Shown here: piece by piece, positions 1-9,383 of the stretch
Layout of the letters: each line of letters starts with the position of its first letter
Position numbering within the stretch: position 1 is the first letter of the stretch
NCBI GenBank assembly: GCA_018292915.2
Contig: JACVVK020000085.1
Coordinates: 677,001-741,000, forward strand
DNA length: 64,000 nt
DNA from: Batillaria attramentaria
Lineage: Eukaryota > Mollusca > Gastropoda > Batillariidae
Reading direction: 5' to 3'
Position numbers and translations under genes: made by a program
Notes under the pieces: generated by a model
What the model was told of the DNA's origin: nothing
Database searches by the model: none
What the model saw: the letters and a program-made list of their open reading frames with translations, nothing else

Positions 1-863
1 TCATTTTGTTTTAATCCATTCGAAATATCTGTTTTGGTGGACTGTGCATTTTGATAGTTGTACAGAAACATAGAGAAGACCCTGGGGGAAAAAAGGCAAC
101 ACTCAAATGTACTAAATCCATTTGATGAAAAGTTTTTTTTGTTTTTTTTTTTAAATTGATTTCCCGAAGCTGTAAAACCAGTGCAGCACAAATATATTCT
201 TTTCGAGACCTCTAGTGAATTGAAATACAGTGTATGTCCATTGCTTTTTTTGTTTTGTTTTTTGTTTACATGTATTTGTACTGATTGTGTCTTTTCCATA
301 GTGAATTTTCCCACCACCTGGCATGGTCACATGCCATGTCTAACCATTGTAAAGGGGTGTGTGTGTGTGGGGGGGGGGGGGGGTAGGGGGGAATGGGGGG
401 GGGGAGAAGGGGAGAGAAGTAACGGCGACAAAGTGGTAAAGGTGATCTGGCGTTGCGAAGTCTATCCCTTGACTAGCAAACTTTCTGGTGTGGCAAAGGC
501 AAAATTGCTGAATCCAGCACTGGTTGAAGACAACAACAGCAACAACAAAAACCTCAAAAAAAAAAAACAAAAAAAAAGTTTGGACCTGCCTAATGCAAAT
601 CGTGACTTCAGAGTTCTGGTTTTCAACGCAAGAGAACACACACAAGAATAACATCAGGTTACCGGTTAGCCTTGCAGACCAGAGCTGTGTTGTTTTTGTC
701 ATTCCAGTCACACAAAACCTCCCACAGAGATTTATGTAAGCTCCTCGACACGCTCGACTGCTCAGCCGTCACTTCTGTGACACGGTTGACCGGAACGGCC
801 AGTGTGTCATTTCATTACGGCACTGACTAATCAGCTTTGGCGTACCACTGCTCGGATACTGTC
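1..863. other. Non-coding stretch, no gene recognised
   Basis: AT-rich sequence with short A and T runs and a G-rich stretch at about 359-410. Open frames on both strands here are low-complexity (Lys/Asn- or Gly-rich) and match no family I know. No splice-bounded exon was convincing. Confidence 0.6.
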
Positions 864-1038
864 TGATGGAGTGGGGTGGGTGGGTGTTTGGGAGTTTAAC
901 GTCCTTTTCCACTACGTAAGGGTGATTGATGTCAAAGAGCAACGAGAACAAAGGCCAGCACAAATTCTTGGCTCCAGATGGGAATCGAACTCACGACCTG
1001 AGCATTGAGAGTCCGACGGTCTGTCCTGACTCCCCGAC
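864..1038 (-). repeat. SINE-R copy, diverged
   Basis: A minus-strand copy of the tRNA-derived SINE that recurs through the window (called SINE-R here). It begins on the plus strand with GGGTGGGTGGGTGTTTGGGA and continues through the landmarks AACGTCCTTTTCCAC and GCCAGCACAAAT to the complement of the B box (GAACTCACGACC). The tRNA head is more diverged than in other copies. Confidence 0.8.
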
Positions 1039-1140
1039 ACTGTCTAATTACGAATTAAGCGGATTTTACTAGTATTCTGTTCAGTTTGTCACAGACTGCC
1101 ACAGCAAATGTCCTTTTTCCTCACCCGTCTCAAAATAGTT

Positions 1141-1209
1141 CTTCTTCTTCTTCTTCTCTCTCTCTCTCTCTCTCTCTCTGTGAGAATCTCGACAAACCCA
1201 AAACGCCAG

Positions 1210-1288
<79 letters not shown>
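1141..1288. repeat. (CTT)n, (CT)n and (GT)n microsatellites
   Basis: A short CTT and CT tract at 1141-1180, then a near-perfect GT tract at about 1211-1288. The Cys-Val and His-Thr open frames over it are artefacts of the dinucleotide repeat. Confidence 0.95.
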
Positions 1289-1289
<1 letters not shown>

Positions 1290-1540
1290 TAGTTGTTTTG
1301 CTTGTTAGCTCGCTAAGGAATATACGCATAAAGTTTGTGAGTGGGTTGAGTCTGGCAGGCATACGCTTTAAGTGAGGTAAAGCCATAGCTAAATACTGTT
1401 CAGTGCTTGCCATGATCGGATCGAAAATAATCTGTCCGCAAAGATGTAAAGACACGTAAATTGACGTAACTGTACGAGATAGTGTAAGAGACCATCTGTC
1501 TGAGTCGATAATGTTTCTGTGTTCCCCTAGGCGCAGTGTA

Positions 1541-1541
<1 letters not shown>

Positions 1542-1592
<51 letters not shown>

Positions 1593-1684
1593 TATTTAAA
1601 AGCTTTACAATATGCTGGTTTAGTCATGTAATAGTATACTTTGATTGTAATCAGAGAATGAAGTCCTGTTGATGTGTGCGCGTG

Positions 1685-1769
<85 letters not shown>

Positions 1770-1792
1770 ATGCGTGCGTGTGCGTGTGTGTA
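1542..1792. repeat. (GT)n and (GTGC)n microsatellites
   Basis: A pure GT run at about 1542-1588. After a 90-bp spacer there is a compound GTGC/GT tract at about 1675-1792. Confidence 0.95.
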
Positions 1793-1963
1793 TCATGCTG
1801 TTGTTAGGCTGGGCAGATGGGGTCCCACAGGACGTGTTGAGCCGGTAGCCAGGTAACGGGACCTCCATTAGCGTTCCTTCACGTGATACCATTTCATGCG
1901 CTCTGGCCAACTGCATGCATGGCGTCAAGAAACAAACGGAACTCGCTCGGAAAACCATCGAGG

Positions 1964-2135
1964 GTGGGTGGGTGGGTGTTTGGGGGTTTAACGTCCTTTT
2001 CCACCACATAGGGTGATATCAAAGACGGGGCAACGATGAAAAAGCCAGCACAAATATTTGGCCCGAGCCGGGATCGAACTCACGACCCGAGCATTAGAAG
2101 TCCAACGCTCTACCATTCGACCACCCCGGCTCCCC
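1964..2135 (-). repeat. SINE-R, full length with target-site duplication
   Basis: Complete minus-strand SINE-R. The tRNA-like head is at the right end (complement of the GGAGCCGGGGTGGTCGAA A-box region) and the GGGTGGGTGG tail at the left. It is bounded by a 12-bp direct repeat AAACCATCGAGG at 1952-1963 and 2136-2147, which proves a discrete insertion. Confidence 0.93.
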
Positions 2136-2384
2136 AAACCATCGAGGCTTGGTCAATCATGCACTTAACAGCGGCGTCAGAAAGGAGGGCGATGACTCTG
2201 CACGCCAGAGTGCCTTGCTGTAAGCAGTTCATGGTCACACCAAACCAATCTGCGCCAGAAACGGTGAAAGCGGTAGTTAACAATGCGATGTTCCTATGGT
2301 TACTAATACAAACCATCTACGCACGCATAGACAGATCCCGTCCAACCGCAACCCCCCCCCCCCCCCCCGCCCCTCCCCCGTGTC

Positions 2385-2930
2385 GCCAAACTCTACAATG
2401 AAAATCTCAGACAAAACTGTACAATGACCATCTCACTCGTACTGTGTCGCCACAACCCTACTATAAGCATCTCAGTCGTACTGTGTCGTCAAAACTCTAC
2501 AATGAAATTATCAGCCAAATCTCTACAATAACCATCTCAGTCGTACTGTGTCGTCAAAACTCTATAATGACCACCTCAGTCGTACTGTGTCGTCAAAACT
2601 CTATAATGACCATCTCAGTCGTACTGTGTCGCCAAAACTCTATAATGACCATCTCAGTCGTACTGTGTCGCCAAAACTGCACAATGACTATCTCAGTCGT
2701 ACTGTGTCGTCAAAACTCTACAATGACTCTCTCAGTCGTACTGTGTCGTCAAAACTCTTCAATGACCTTCTCACTCGGACTGTGTCGCCAAAACTCTATA
2801 ATGGTCATCTCAGTCGTACTGTGTCGCCAAAACTGCACAATGACTATCTCAGTCGTGGTGTGTGTCGTCAAAACTGTACAATGACCATCTCAGTCGTACT
2901 GTGTCGCCAAAATTTCGCAACGACCACCTC
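2385..2930. repeat. 39-bp minisatellite, about 14 units
   Basis: Tandem array whose unit contains CTCAGTCGTACTGTGTCG followed by CAAAACTCTATAATGACCAT. Units differ by a few substitutions and edge units are more diverged. The 39-bp period is a multiple of three, so open frames pass through it in more than one frame. These frames are judged spurious because all diverge together without favouring synonymous change. Confidence 0.92.
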
Positions 2931-3136
2931 AGCGTTAGGAGCGAAAACACACGTCCCGTCAGCTCATCTCACAAGATTTTGTGGTTGGTTTACAGTGCAG
3001 GGTCTTGGGCTTAATCAATACCTGTTTTCACGTCCGTTGAGCAATCTTTGATCTGAATTACCCTTTGAAATATACATGGAGCGGAGCTGTGTGGGCTCTG
3101 TCAGCCGCTCAACAATTGAAGTGCTGGGATTGAAAG

Positions 3137-3140
<4 letters not shown>

Positions 3141-3172
<32 letters not shown>
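3141..3172. repeat. (CT)n microsatellite
   Basis: Pure CT tract of about 32 bp, followed by a C-rich segment. Confidence 0.9.
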
Positions 3173-3174
<2 letters not shown>

Positions 3175-3319
3175 CCCCGCTCCCCCGCACCCATCCGTGT
3201 TTAGATGGTTGCTAATCAAGCATCAATGGTTTTTGCTTCAGTGGGAATGTATTTTTTTTAACTTGTGGCGGTTTCTTTATACTAGACCTCTGCACGGTGT
3301 ATGTAACGGCTTTTATGTA

Positions 3320-3322
<3 letters not shown>

Positions 3323-3405
<83 letters not shown>
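3323..3405. repeat. (GT)n microsatellite
   Basis: Nearly perfect GT run of about 83 bp ending in GCGCGC. Confidence 0.95.
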
Positions 3406-3411
<6 letters not shown>

Positions 3412-3689
3412 CTTTACATTCTGTTTCTGGTTTTGCTTTGCTGTTTATTTTTGTTGTTTTTTTTTGTTTGGTTGCTCGGTGTTGCATTTGTTTTTCTTTC
3501 TGTTTTTGCCAGCAGTTCCTCTCTTTTGTAGCAACGGCAGGCTGAAAATGAACCATTGTAAAGCTAAACCGTTTCCGTTGAAAAATATAGTTCGTATGTT
3601 CGTTCCGCTCCGTCCTGCCTTTCGAATCTTTTCACCAGATTCAGTACGCCTCACAAGCCCACGAAGAACAGTCTGACAGTGCGCCGGCC

Positions 3690-3815
3690 CTGCATTGACT
3701 TATATAAATCTATTCTGGAGATACGTTGTGGAATTCGCGCCCAACAGAAGTTATTACAACTCCTTCTTTGAACACCTTCAAGACCCGGCTATTTAAACAT
3801 TTACGTACATTATAA
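3690..3815 (+). mobile_element. LINE fragment, reverse-transcriptase polyprotein C-terminus
   Basis: From 3729 the plus strand reads WNSRPTEVITTPSLNTFK followed by TRLFKHLRTL and a stop at 3813-3815. The pattern of WN-S-P, a short variable stretch, then FK-RL---L and a stop is typical of the extreme C-terminus of CR1/L2-type non-LTR retrotransposon proteins. Upstream sequence is too degraded to read. This is a dead 5'-truncated copy. The family assignment is inference from the motif. Confidence 0.65.
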
Positions 3816-3871
3816 AGGGAATGATTTGCTCATAACGACAAAAACTGTATTCAAAGTTCAAATATACACAA

Positions 3872-4610
3872 TAGACGACTCCACTCCTGTCAGTCAAAAG
3901 GGGCGAGCCCCCAGAAATCGACCAATTGCGTGCCGTGGCATAATGAGCACAAAAAATGGCATGGTCTGGCAAACTTTCTTGCCAAACACTATAAAAAAAG
4001 GGAAGCACGTGTAATTTGATATGTCAGAAACGAGGAAAGAAAGCAGTAAGTCCGTTGACGTCATTTGAGGAAAAAGACCATGAACGCGAAATCACCAATT
4101 TTCCCATAAAAAAATGACGTCATGGACGTACTGTGTTTTGCCAATACACAGCAGAGGGAAAGGGACGAGGCTCTGGCCTGTTTTGCCAATACACAGCAGA
4201 GGGAAAGGGGCGAGGCTCTGGCCTGTTTTGCCAGTTCACAGCAGAGGGAAAGGGGCGAGACTCTGGCCTGTTTTGCCAATACACAGCAGAGGGAAAGGGG
4301 CGAGACTCTGGCCTGTTTTGCCAATACACAGCAGAGGGAAAGGGGCGAGACTCTGGCCTGTTTTGCCAATACACAGCAGAGGGAAAGGGGCGAGACTCTG
4401 GCCTGTTTTGCCAATACACAGCAGAGGGAAAGGGGAGAGACTCTGGCCTGTTTTGCCAATACACAGCAGAGGGAAAGGGGCGAGACTCTGGCCTGTTTTG
4501 CCAATACACAGCAGAGGGAAAGGGGCGAGACTCTGGCCTGTTTTGCCAATACACAGCAGAGGGAAAGGGGCGAGGCTCTGGCCTCGGGGTTTGCCGAATG
4601 TAGTCGTCTA
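3872..4610. mobile_element. TIR DNA element (TIR-A) containing a 45-bp minisatellite
   Basis: The element starts TAGACGACTCCACTC and ends with the inverted form (GAATGTAGTCGTCTA). It carries no transposase frame. About 250 bp of its left part reappears inverted at 37008-37337. The right part contains ten units of a 45-bp repeat (4128-4585), while the other copy has one equivalent unit. Two perfect TGACGTCA palindromes sit at 4056-4063 and 4115-4122. Confidence 0.8.
4128..4585. repeat. 45-bp minisatellite, about ten units
   Basis: Highly homogeneous units containing TTTTGCCAATACACAGCAGA then GGGAAAGGGGCGAGACTCTGG. Edge units carry GAGGCT instead of GAGACT, and one unit has TTCACA in place of ATACACA. 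Because 45 is divisible by three, five or six frames stay open across the array and yield repetitive hypothetical proteins that I regard as spurious. The homogeneity suggests recent expansion inside the TIR-A element. Confidence 0.95.
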
Positions 4611-4686
4611 TTAAACTATCGAAAGCACAAACTGCATACAATAACAAATGCGAGGTCTAATGCTGTATGTGTTTTTTCTCCTTCAG

Positions 4687-4748
4687 TGTTCTGAAGCTTG
4701 CTTCGATTCCTCCGGGGACTTCTACTGTGCAAGCCTTTGGTACTTCTG
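4687..4748 (+). CDS. Exon of a small membrane protein: cysteine-containing extracellular segment
   Basis: Internal exon of 62 nt. The acceptor is a strong TTTTTTCTCCTTCAG and the donor is TG|GTGAGT. In the frame that matches the next exon it encodes CSEACFDSSGDFYCASLWYF, with three cysteines in 20 residues. It ends in phase 2 and joins the transmembrane exon at 6024 through a TG+G Trp codon. The layout of a short Cys/Tyr-rich ectodomain directly before a helix recalls Shisa- or CYYR1-type proteins, but the residues do not establish membership. Upstream exons, including a signal peptide, were not identified. Function unknown. Confidence 0.65.
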
Positions 4749-4757
4749 GTGAGTGTT

Positions 4758-4759
<2 letters not shown>

Positions 4760-4838
<79 letters not shown>
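4760..4838. repeat. (CA)n microsatellite next to a splice donor
   Basis: Perfect CA run of about 79 bp, 11 nt inside the intron that follows the exon ending at 4748. Confidence 0.97.
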
Positions 4839-4840
<2 letters not shown>

Positions 4841-5101
4841 CGCATGCGTGAACTACGGCATCTCAGTGCGGTGCCGGCCGTGCGATCATCAACACCATCT
4901 GACGTGTCATACCAAGGGAAGCACCCCCAAAGTCGCACCCGTGAAGTGGGTGAATCTCGGCAGCGTGGCAACAGCCTCCCCATTGGGCCCATAGCACGCC
5001 CGCTCTGTGTAGAAGCCGACCTAGGTAGGAAAAATCTGGAACTCGAACCTGGGTCTCCCGGTTCATGGTCCGAAGTGCTAACTACTACACCACGTCGGCC
5101 G
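4839..5101 (-). repeat. tRNA-derived SINE of a second type (SINE-S)
   Basis: Read on the minus strand from 5101, it begins with a tRNA-like head. An A-box-like TGGTGTAGTAGTTAGCAC is followed by the B-box-like GGTTCGAGTTCC. About 190 bp of unrelated body then runs into the dinucleotide tract at 4838. Head plus body about 260 bp long fits a tRNA SINE rather than a tRNA gene, because the acceptor stem does not close. Confidence 0.7.
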
Positions 5102-5127
5102 GTGAGTCTCGGATTTCGGTGGAGGGA

Positions 5128-5289
5128 GTGGGTGGGGGTGGGTGTTTGGGAGTTAAACGTCCTTATCCACCACATACGGGGTGATATCAAAGATGGGGCA
5201 ACGATGAAAAAGCCAGCACCAATATTTGGCCCAAGCCGGGATACGAACTCACGACCCGAGCATTAGAAGCCCAACGCTCTACCATTCGG
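5128..5289 (-). repeat. SINE-R, truncated at its tRNA head
   Basis: Minus-strand copy retaining the tail, body and B box. It breaks off after CTACCATTCGG into a G run at 5289, so the outermost A-box part is missing. Confidence 0.88.
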
Positions 5290-5750
5290 TGGGGGGGGGG
5301 GGGAGACATGGGATGGGAGCCACGGTAATGTCAAGTCGCGGTGACGACCGTTCACGTAATTATGCGACGCGTTACCTATACTGAGCCATTTATTTTCTCA
5401 CCCTGACTACAGCCTAGACCTCAATGTAGCCTACCCTCACTACAAGAAATCAAGGGTCCGTGTACATCGCTCCTTAGCTTGTGTGGGTAGTGCCGAACTG
5501 AGCAAACCCTGGGTTGTTGAACTAGTTCAGACGATTGATCGGCCATTAGGCGAACTGATCTTCCAGGTAGATTTCGTCATCGCCCTGACTGCCAGGCAAA
5601 CAGTCACCTGCCTTTCACGGTAGAGTGACGCTGAGCGGGACTGAGGTCATGTACCGTGAGCAATTATTGAGCCCGAGTCGCCGTACAGATTAAATCTGTG
5701 TAACCTTGGGTGGTCATAGTGAACGTTATGTTGTACGTCACGACAACACC

Positions 5751-5753
<3 letters not shown>

Positions 5754-5838
<85 letters not shown>
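5754..5838. repeat. (CA)n microsatellite
   Basis: Perfect CA tract of about 85 bp, 55 bp before the GT tract that ends the same intron. Confidence 0.97.
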
Positions 5839-5842
<4 letters not shown>

Positions 5843-5889
5843 ACTGCGGAAGTTAAACTTGTCTCCTTACATTACAGCTCTAACAAATA

Positions 5890-5892
<3 letters not shown>

Positions 5893-5925
<33 letters not shown>

Positions 5926-5930
5926 CGTGC

Positions 5931-6002
<72 letters not shown>

Positions 6003-6017
6003 ATGTGTGTGTGTGTT
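5893..6017. repeat. (GT)n tract ending at a splice acceptor
   Basis: GT run with a GTGC patch at about 5920-5936 and a TTAT interruption near 6001. It ends six bases before the acceptor of the transmembrane exon at 6024. Confidence 0.96.
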
Positions 6018-6023
6018 CTACAG

Positions 6024-6121
6024 GGTTGGCCTCTTCTTCTTTTTCTTCTTTATTTTCGTCGGCGTCATCTGCATCGTTAACAAGTGCTCGAAGAAGAAAA
6101 AGCAAGTCGGCGTCTCGCCAG
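6024..6121 (+). CDS. Exon of a small membrane protein: transmembrane helix and basic stop-transfer
   Basis: Internal exon of 98 nt with acceptor TTCTACAG and donor CCAG|GTGAGG. In phase with the exon ending at 4748 it encodes [20 protein letters not shown] then [12 protein letters not shown]. This is about 19 hydrophobic residues followed by a Lys cluster, the pattern of a single-pass helix with the following residues in the cytoplasm. It ends in phase 1. Candidate downstream exons (for example at 7400 or 11240) were too weak to accept, so the cytoplasmic tail is unknown. An AATAAA at 10492 could end this gene. No family is recognised. Confidence 0.68.
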
Positions 6122-6387
6122 GTGAGGTCAAGTGGTAATGCGTAATACAATATGACGTAACAAGTCAATTGACGTCAGCCCGCCTTCACATAATTATGTA
6201 TGCAGTATAACGATGTTTGAATTGTGGTCAGATTTGTTCCAAGAGTTTGTCGTTTACAGAGTAGACACTGAACTGCGCAGTGAATATGTGAAGAGGAACA
6301 TACTTTCGTGATGAATAGATAAGCCATGAAGTGGATCAATTATGATTTCCGTTTTCTCACGAGGAAGAGCTTGGTTGATAAAATAGG

Positions 6388-6388
<1 letters not shown>

Positions 6389-6430
<42 letters not shown>

Positions 6431-6472
6431 ACCACCACCACCACCACCTGACACGCACGCACGCACGCATTG
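6389..6472. repeat. (CA)n, (CCA)n and (GCAC)n microsatellites
   Basis: CA run at 6389-6428, CCA/ACC run to about 6449, then a short GCAC repeat. Confidence 0.93.
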
Positions 6473-6520
6473 TTTCTGTCTTTTGCGGCGGAGCTTGTAT
6501 AGCCGAGGTGGTGGAACCTT

Positions 6521-6978
6521 CCGTCGATAACTCTAGGCCCCTGCGACGACGGCCAAGTCGGGCTAACCGAGACCGAGCCGAGCTAAGTGATACCTAAGAA
6601 GGAAAAAAACAAAAATACTCGGTGACAAGGAAAGTGGACAGTTGTGAACAACTTTGAGGTCCCCGTGTTATTTCACAGTACACACTGAGAAGCGGTGAAA
6701 ACCGGCTGTCGCATTCACCAGCACAGTACATTCTCAGCCTGTTTCGAGATTATTCCCTGCATGAGTTGTCCCCAGTGCATACACAGATCCGCAGCATGCA
6801 TGCATTTTTCTGGCGGCCTTGTGCTCTGCTACGAAAAATGCGTGCTTGTTGCGGCAAGGGAGACAACTCATGCAGGCAATAATCTCGAAACAGGCTGAGA
6901 ATGTACTGTTCTGGTGAATGCGACAGTTTCCACAGCTTCTCTGCACACTCGTCGTAGGGGCATAGAGTTATCGACGGA
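6521..6978. mobile_element. Fold-back (long inverted repeat) element
   Basis: The inner arms (about 6706-6773 and 6858-6926) are almost perfect inverted copies containing CAGCCTGTTTCGAGATTAT. Outer arms at 6521-6550 and 6950-6978 share CGTCGATAACTCTA inverted. The middle is partly palindromic too. There is no transposase frame. Open frames on both strands across it mirror each other. Best read as a non-autonomous fold-back DNA transposon or MITE. Exact ends and target duplication were not resolved. Confidence 0.75.
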
Positions 6979-6979
6979 C

Positions 6980-8228
6980 CCGGAACAGGGTTGACCTCAC
7001 CCTGACCTGGTGGAAAATGACGTTACATTCGTAATCAATCAGCCAACCAAACTTTGTGTGTGATTGTGCAGACGACATGCGGGCGTTAGCTTTCGCGCTC
7101 CATGGAAGGCCGGCGGGACCATCACTTACAGGGAGACCACCGGCCTGACGAGTTGTTTCCCTTGTACCTGCTACTGCACGACTTTCACGCGCATCGATTT
7201 GAAGCAGCACATCAACAGGAAATTCCAGCCCAAAGCTGACACATCCCTTTTCCAAGTCTGCGCTGTAGAACCAGTTAAACGCACATAAATATTCAAATGT
7301 TACTTGGCTTGAAAGAAAGCTTGTTTTGGTAAGATTCGCTTAACTTGATTTGTGTGTGGGTCGGTATGCTTGTCATACTGAGTCTCCACCCGTCTCCAGC
7401 CTCTGCGAACGATAATACAATCGACCCGAAAATGTTCTTCTCAGCTAGCAACACCTCAGCAAACGCCCCTATTTTCCCGTCGCCTTTACAAGTGCCAGTC
7501 TGTGAGATGACTTTTGCAGGTTTCATATAGTTAATAACAATAATACACGATAATTCGTTTCCCGAAGGTCTTCTCCTAAGCTAGGAACACTTTAGCAAAC
7601 GCCCCTATTTTCCCGTCGTCTTCACAAGTACCTGACTTTGCAGGTTTGATTTAGTTAATAATAGGATAACAAATGGTATTTGTAGGGCGAATTTCTTTAG
7701 AATAAAACTCAGTGCGCCGATCACTCGCCGACACTGACGCGCATTTTACAAAAGATGAACAGACGTACACTGATGACACTGACAAGTTACAGAGGAAATT
7801 ACTGGAAGACTTCCCGAAATAGGAACGTTTTAAGATTGCTCTTAAAAATAGACTGATAGTTGCAGACCGTGCCTTCACATTTAGAGCCCCCGCAAATACC
7901 CCTCGATATGCCGCTCCAAAACAAGCCATCTGTCAAGCCAAACGTGCCATTCTCAACGCACTAAACATGTCTCAGTTTAACTAAACTAAACAGCGTTCAG
8001 CTGCATTTGAGCAGCTGACTCAGAAAGTCCCAAGAAAACAAAGAAAAAATTCACTCCTTATTCCCAAACCGTCTCATTTAAGCTTTGCACAAATTATGCA
8101 ATTTCTATCAGCTGTTCAGTCTAAACGAAAATGATCTCATCAGAGTATCCGTCCATGTATTATTGTGTGTGAGGTTCTAATATTTTTGTAGTCAGTGAAT
8201 GCTTGGTAAGTGACTTCATCCTTCATCA
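6980..8228. other. Intronic or intergenic sequence with a short tandem duplication
   Basis: A unit of about 130 bp, containing AACGCCCCTATTTTCCCGTC and a GCAGGTTT...AGTTAATAA ending, occurs twice (about 7434-7545 and 7562-7665). A CAG acceptor-like site at 7397-7399 opens a frame in phase with the membrane-protein gene up to a stop at about 7530. It lies inside the duplicated repeat and is not accepted. Nothing else recognised. Confidence 0.5.
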
Positions 8229-8700
8229 GTGTAATCCCGGCTGAGGTCAAATATTGTACTGGCCTTTTTCTCCTTGCCCCGTCTGTGATATCACCCTTAC
8301 CTGGTGGAAAAGGGCGCTCATCTCCCAAACATCCACCCACCCCCATCATCAGTGTGGTTCCAATTTTTTTCGGGAATCTGGAATTGTCGAGCCGGGAGAG
8401 CGCCGACTGTCATGGCTAGGGTCCTGAGTTCGATTCTCGACTGAGAGTGGGGGATAAAACCCGTTTGTGCTTTTTTTTTTCTTTGTTTCATTTTCTCCGT
8501 CTTTGATCTCACCTTACATGGGGAGAGCCGGGGTGGCCGAATAGAAGAGCGTTGGACTCGTAATGCTCGGGTCGTGAGTTCGAATCCTGGCTGGGGCCAA
8601 ATATTTGTGCTGGCCTTTTTCCTCGTTGCCCCGTCTTCGAGATCGCCCTTACATGGTGGAAAAGGACATTAGATTAAACTCCAAAACATCCACCCATCCA
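8229..8700 (+). repeat. Three SINE-R copies head to tail
   Basis: Three plus-strand segments are adjacent. One is a 5'-truncated copy (8229-8342, starting AATCCCGGCTGAG). The second is a strongly diverged copy (8389-8514, with CTGAGTTCGATTCTCGACTG). The third is a fuller copy (8521-8700, with GGAGAGCCGGGGTGGCCGAA and CGTGAGTTCGAATCCTGG). Each ends in the AAAAGG...CATCCACCCA tail. Confidence 0.85.
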
Positions 8701-8958
8701 CCCTCACTCTTACACGGTGCAAAAAAGATGGTAAAACCACAACAAAACCAGGCAACCCGTTCTCTAATTTCACTTGCTGATATATTTTTGAATATTTGCT
8801 CATTGTGATGATATCAATATGCTTTCGCTGAGGTAACTATGTTCTGCCAAAATCTTTCAGTCTCACCTGACAAATGTACGCATGCAGAAAGCTCAGTGTT
8901 CAGCCAAAAGTACATCAACAATTATGTATGATTATGTTACACGTATTTGTACATTATA

Positions 8959-9381
8959 CAGTCTTCACAAAAAGTTAAGGACCAGTCAGCGTAATGGGTG
9001 ACAGTTTCAATAAATCAGAAAAAAATAAACGAATAAGATTTTACCCGTAAAATTCGGTAGCAAGGTTAAGAGGTAATTAGTGAACATGGCGACCACTGTG
9101 TGGATGGCACGTGCGCGTCACACAGCATGCTTGGCGCGTTTGAAAATCTGCAATTTCGGCAAAACTAGACCGAGTTTCAGTGTTCAGTGAGCGATACCTG
9201 GGGCTTCCTGCACGGCCAAAATGAGATGCAGGTCAAAGAATGCATCCCTGGTTATGAACTGTGCTCATTTGTTTGCCTACATAAGCCGCCGTTTCAGCGA
9301 TGTTCAGCACTACACCAGCATGCCACCACGACAAAAGTTGAATGATATTTGCAAGTGATCCTTAACTTTTTGAGAAGGTTG
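8959..9381 (+). mobile_element. Tc1/mariner-type element, internally deleted
   Basis: A 423-bp element flanked by TA at 8957-8958 and 9382-9383. The left end is CAGTCTTCACAAAAAGTTAA and the right end is its inverted relative (TTAACTTTTTGAGAAGGTTG). Just inside the right end, ATG CCA CCA CGA CAA AAG (9319-9336) reads MPPRQKLND. This resembles the start of Tc1-like transposases and runs to a stop next to the TIR. No catalytic domain remains, so the copy is non-autonomous. Confidence 0.78.
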
Positions 9382-9383
9382 TA

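Larger units (their letters stand above)
4749..6023 (+). other. Intron with CA tract at its 5' end and GT tract at its 3' end
   Basis: The GTGAGTGTTG donor at 4749 is followed after 11 nt by about 79 nt of CA (4760-4838). The intron ends with about 125 nt of GT-rich repeat (5893-6017) and then TTCTACAG. There is no ordinary polypyrimidine tract. A second CA tract lies at 5754-5838. The middle holds a tRNA-derived SINE (4839-5101) and a truncated SINE-R. The two ends could base-pair in the transcript. Confidence 0.7.

Noticed and set aside
2444..3051. Repetitive proteins over the 39-bp array
   Set aside because: Two overlapping frames are equally open. Units vary without a codon-position pattern.
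4122..4694. Repetitive protein of about 190 residues (ERGETLACFANTQQR units)
   Set aside because: The 45-bp minisatellite leaves most frames open on both strands, with no start or splice context and no codon bias favouring one.
5035..5101. tRNA gene on the minus strand
   Set aside because: Box-like motifs continue into a longer SINE body ending in a microsatellite, and no closed cloverleaf is visible.
7400..7530. Possible third exon of the membrane-protein gene (SANDNTIDPKMFF frame)
   Set aside because: The frame is compatible and begins after a CAG, but the segment is part of a local tandem duplication and has no conserved motif.
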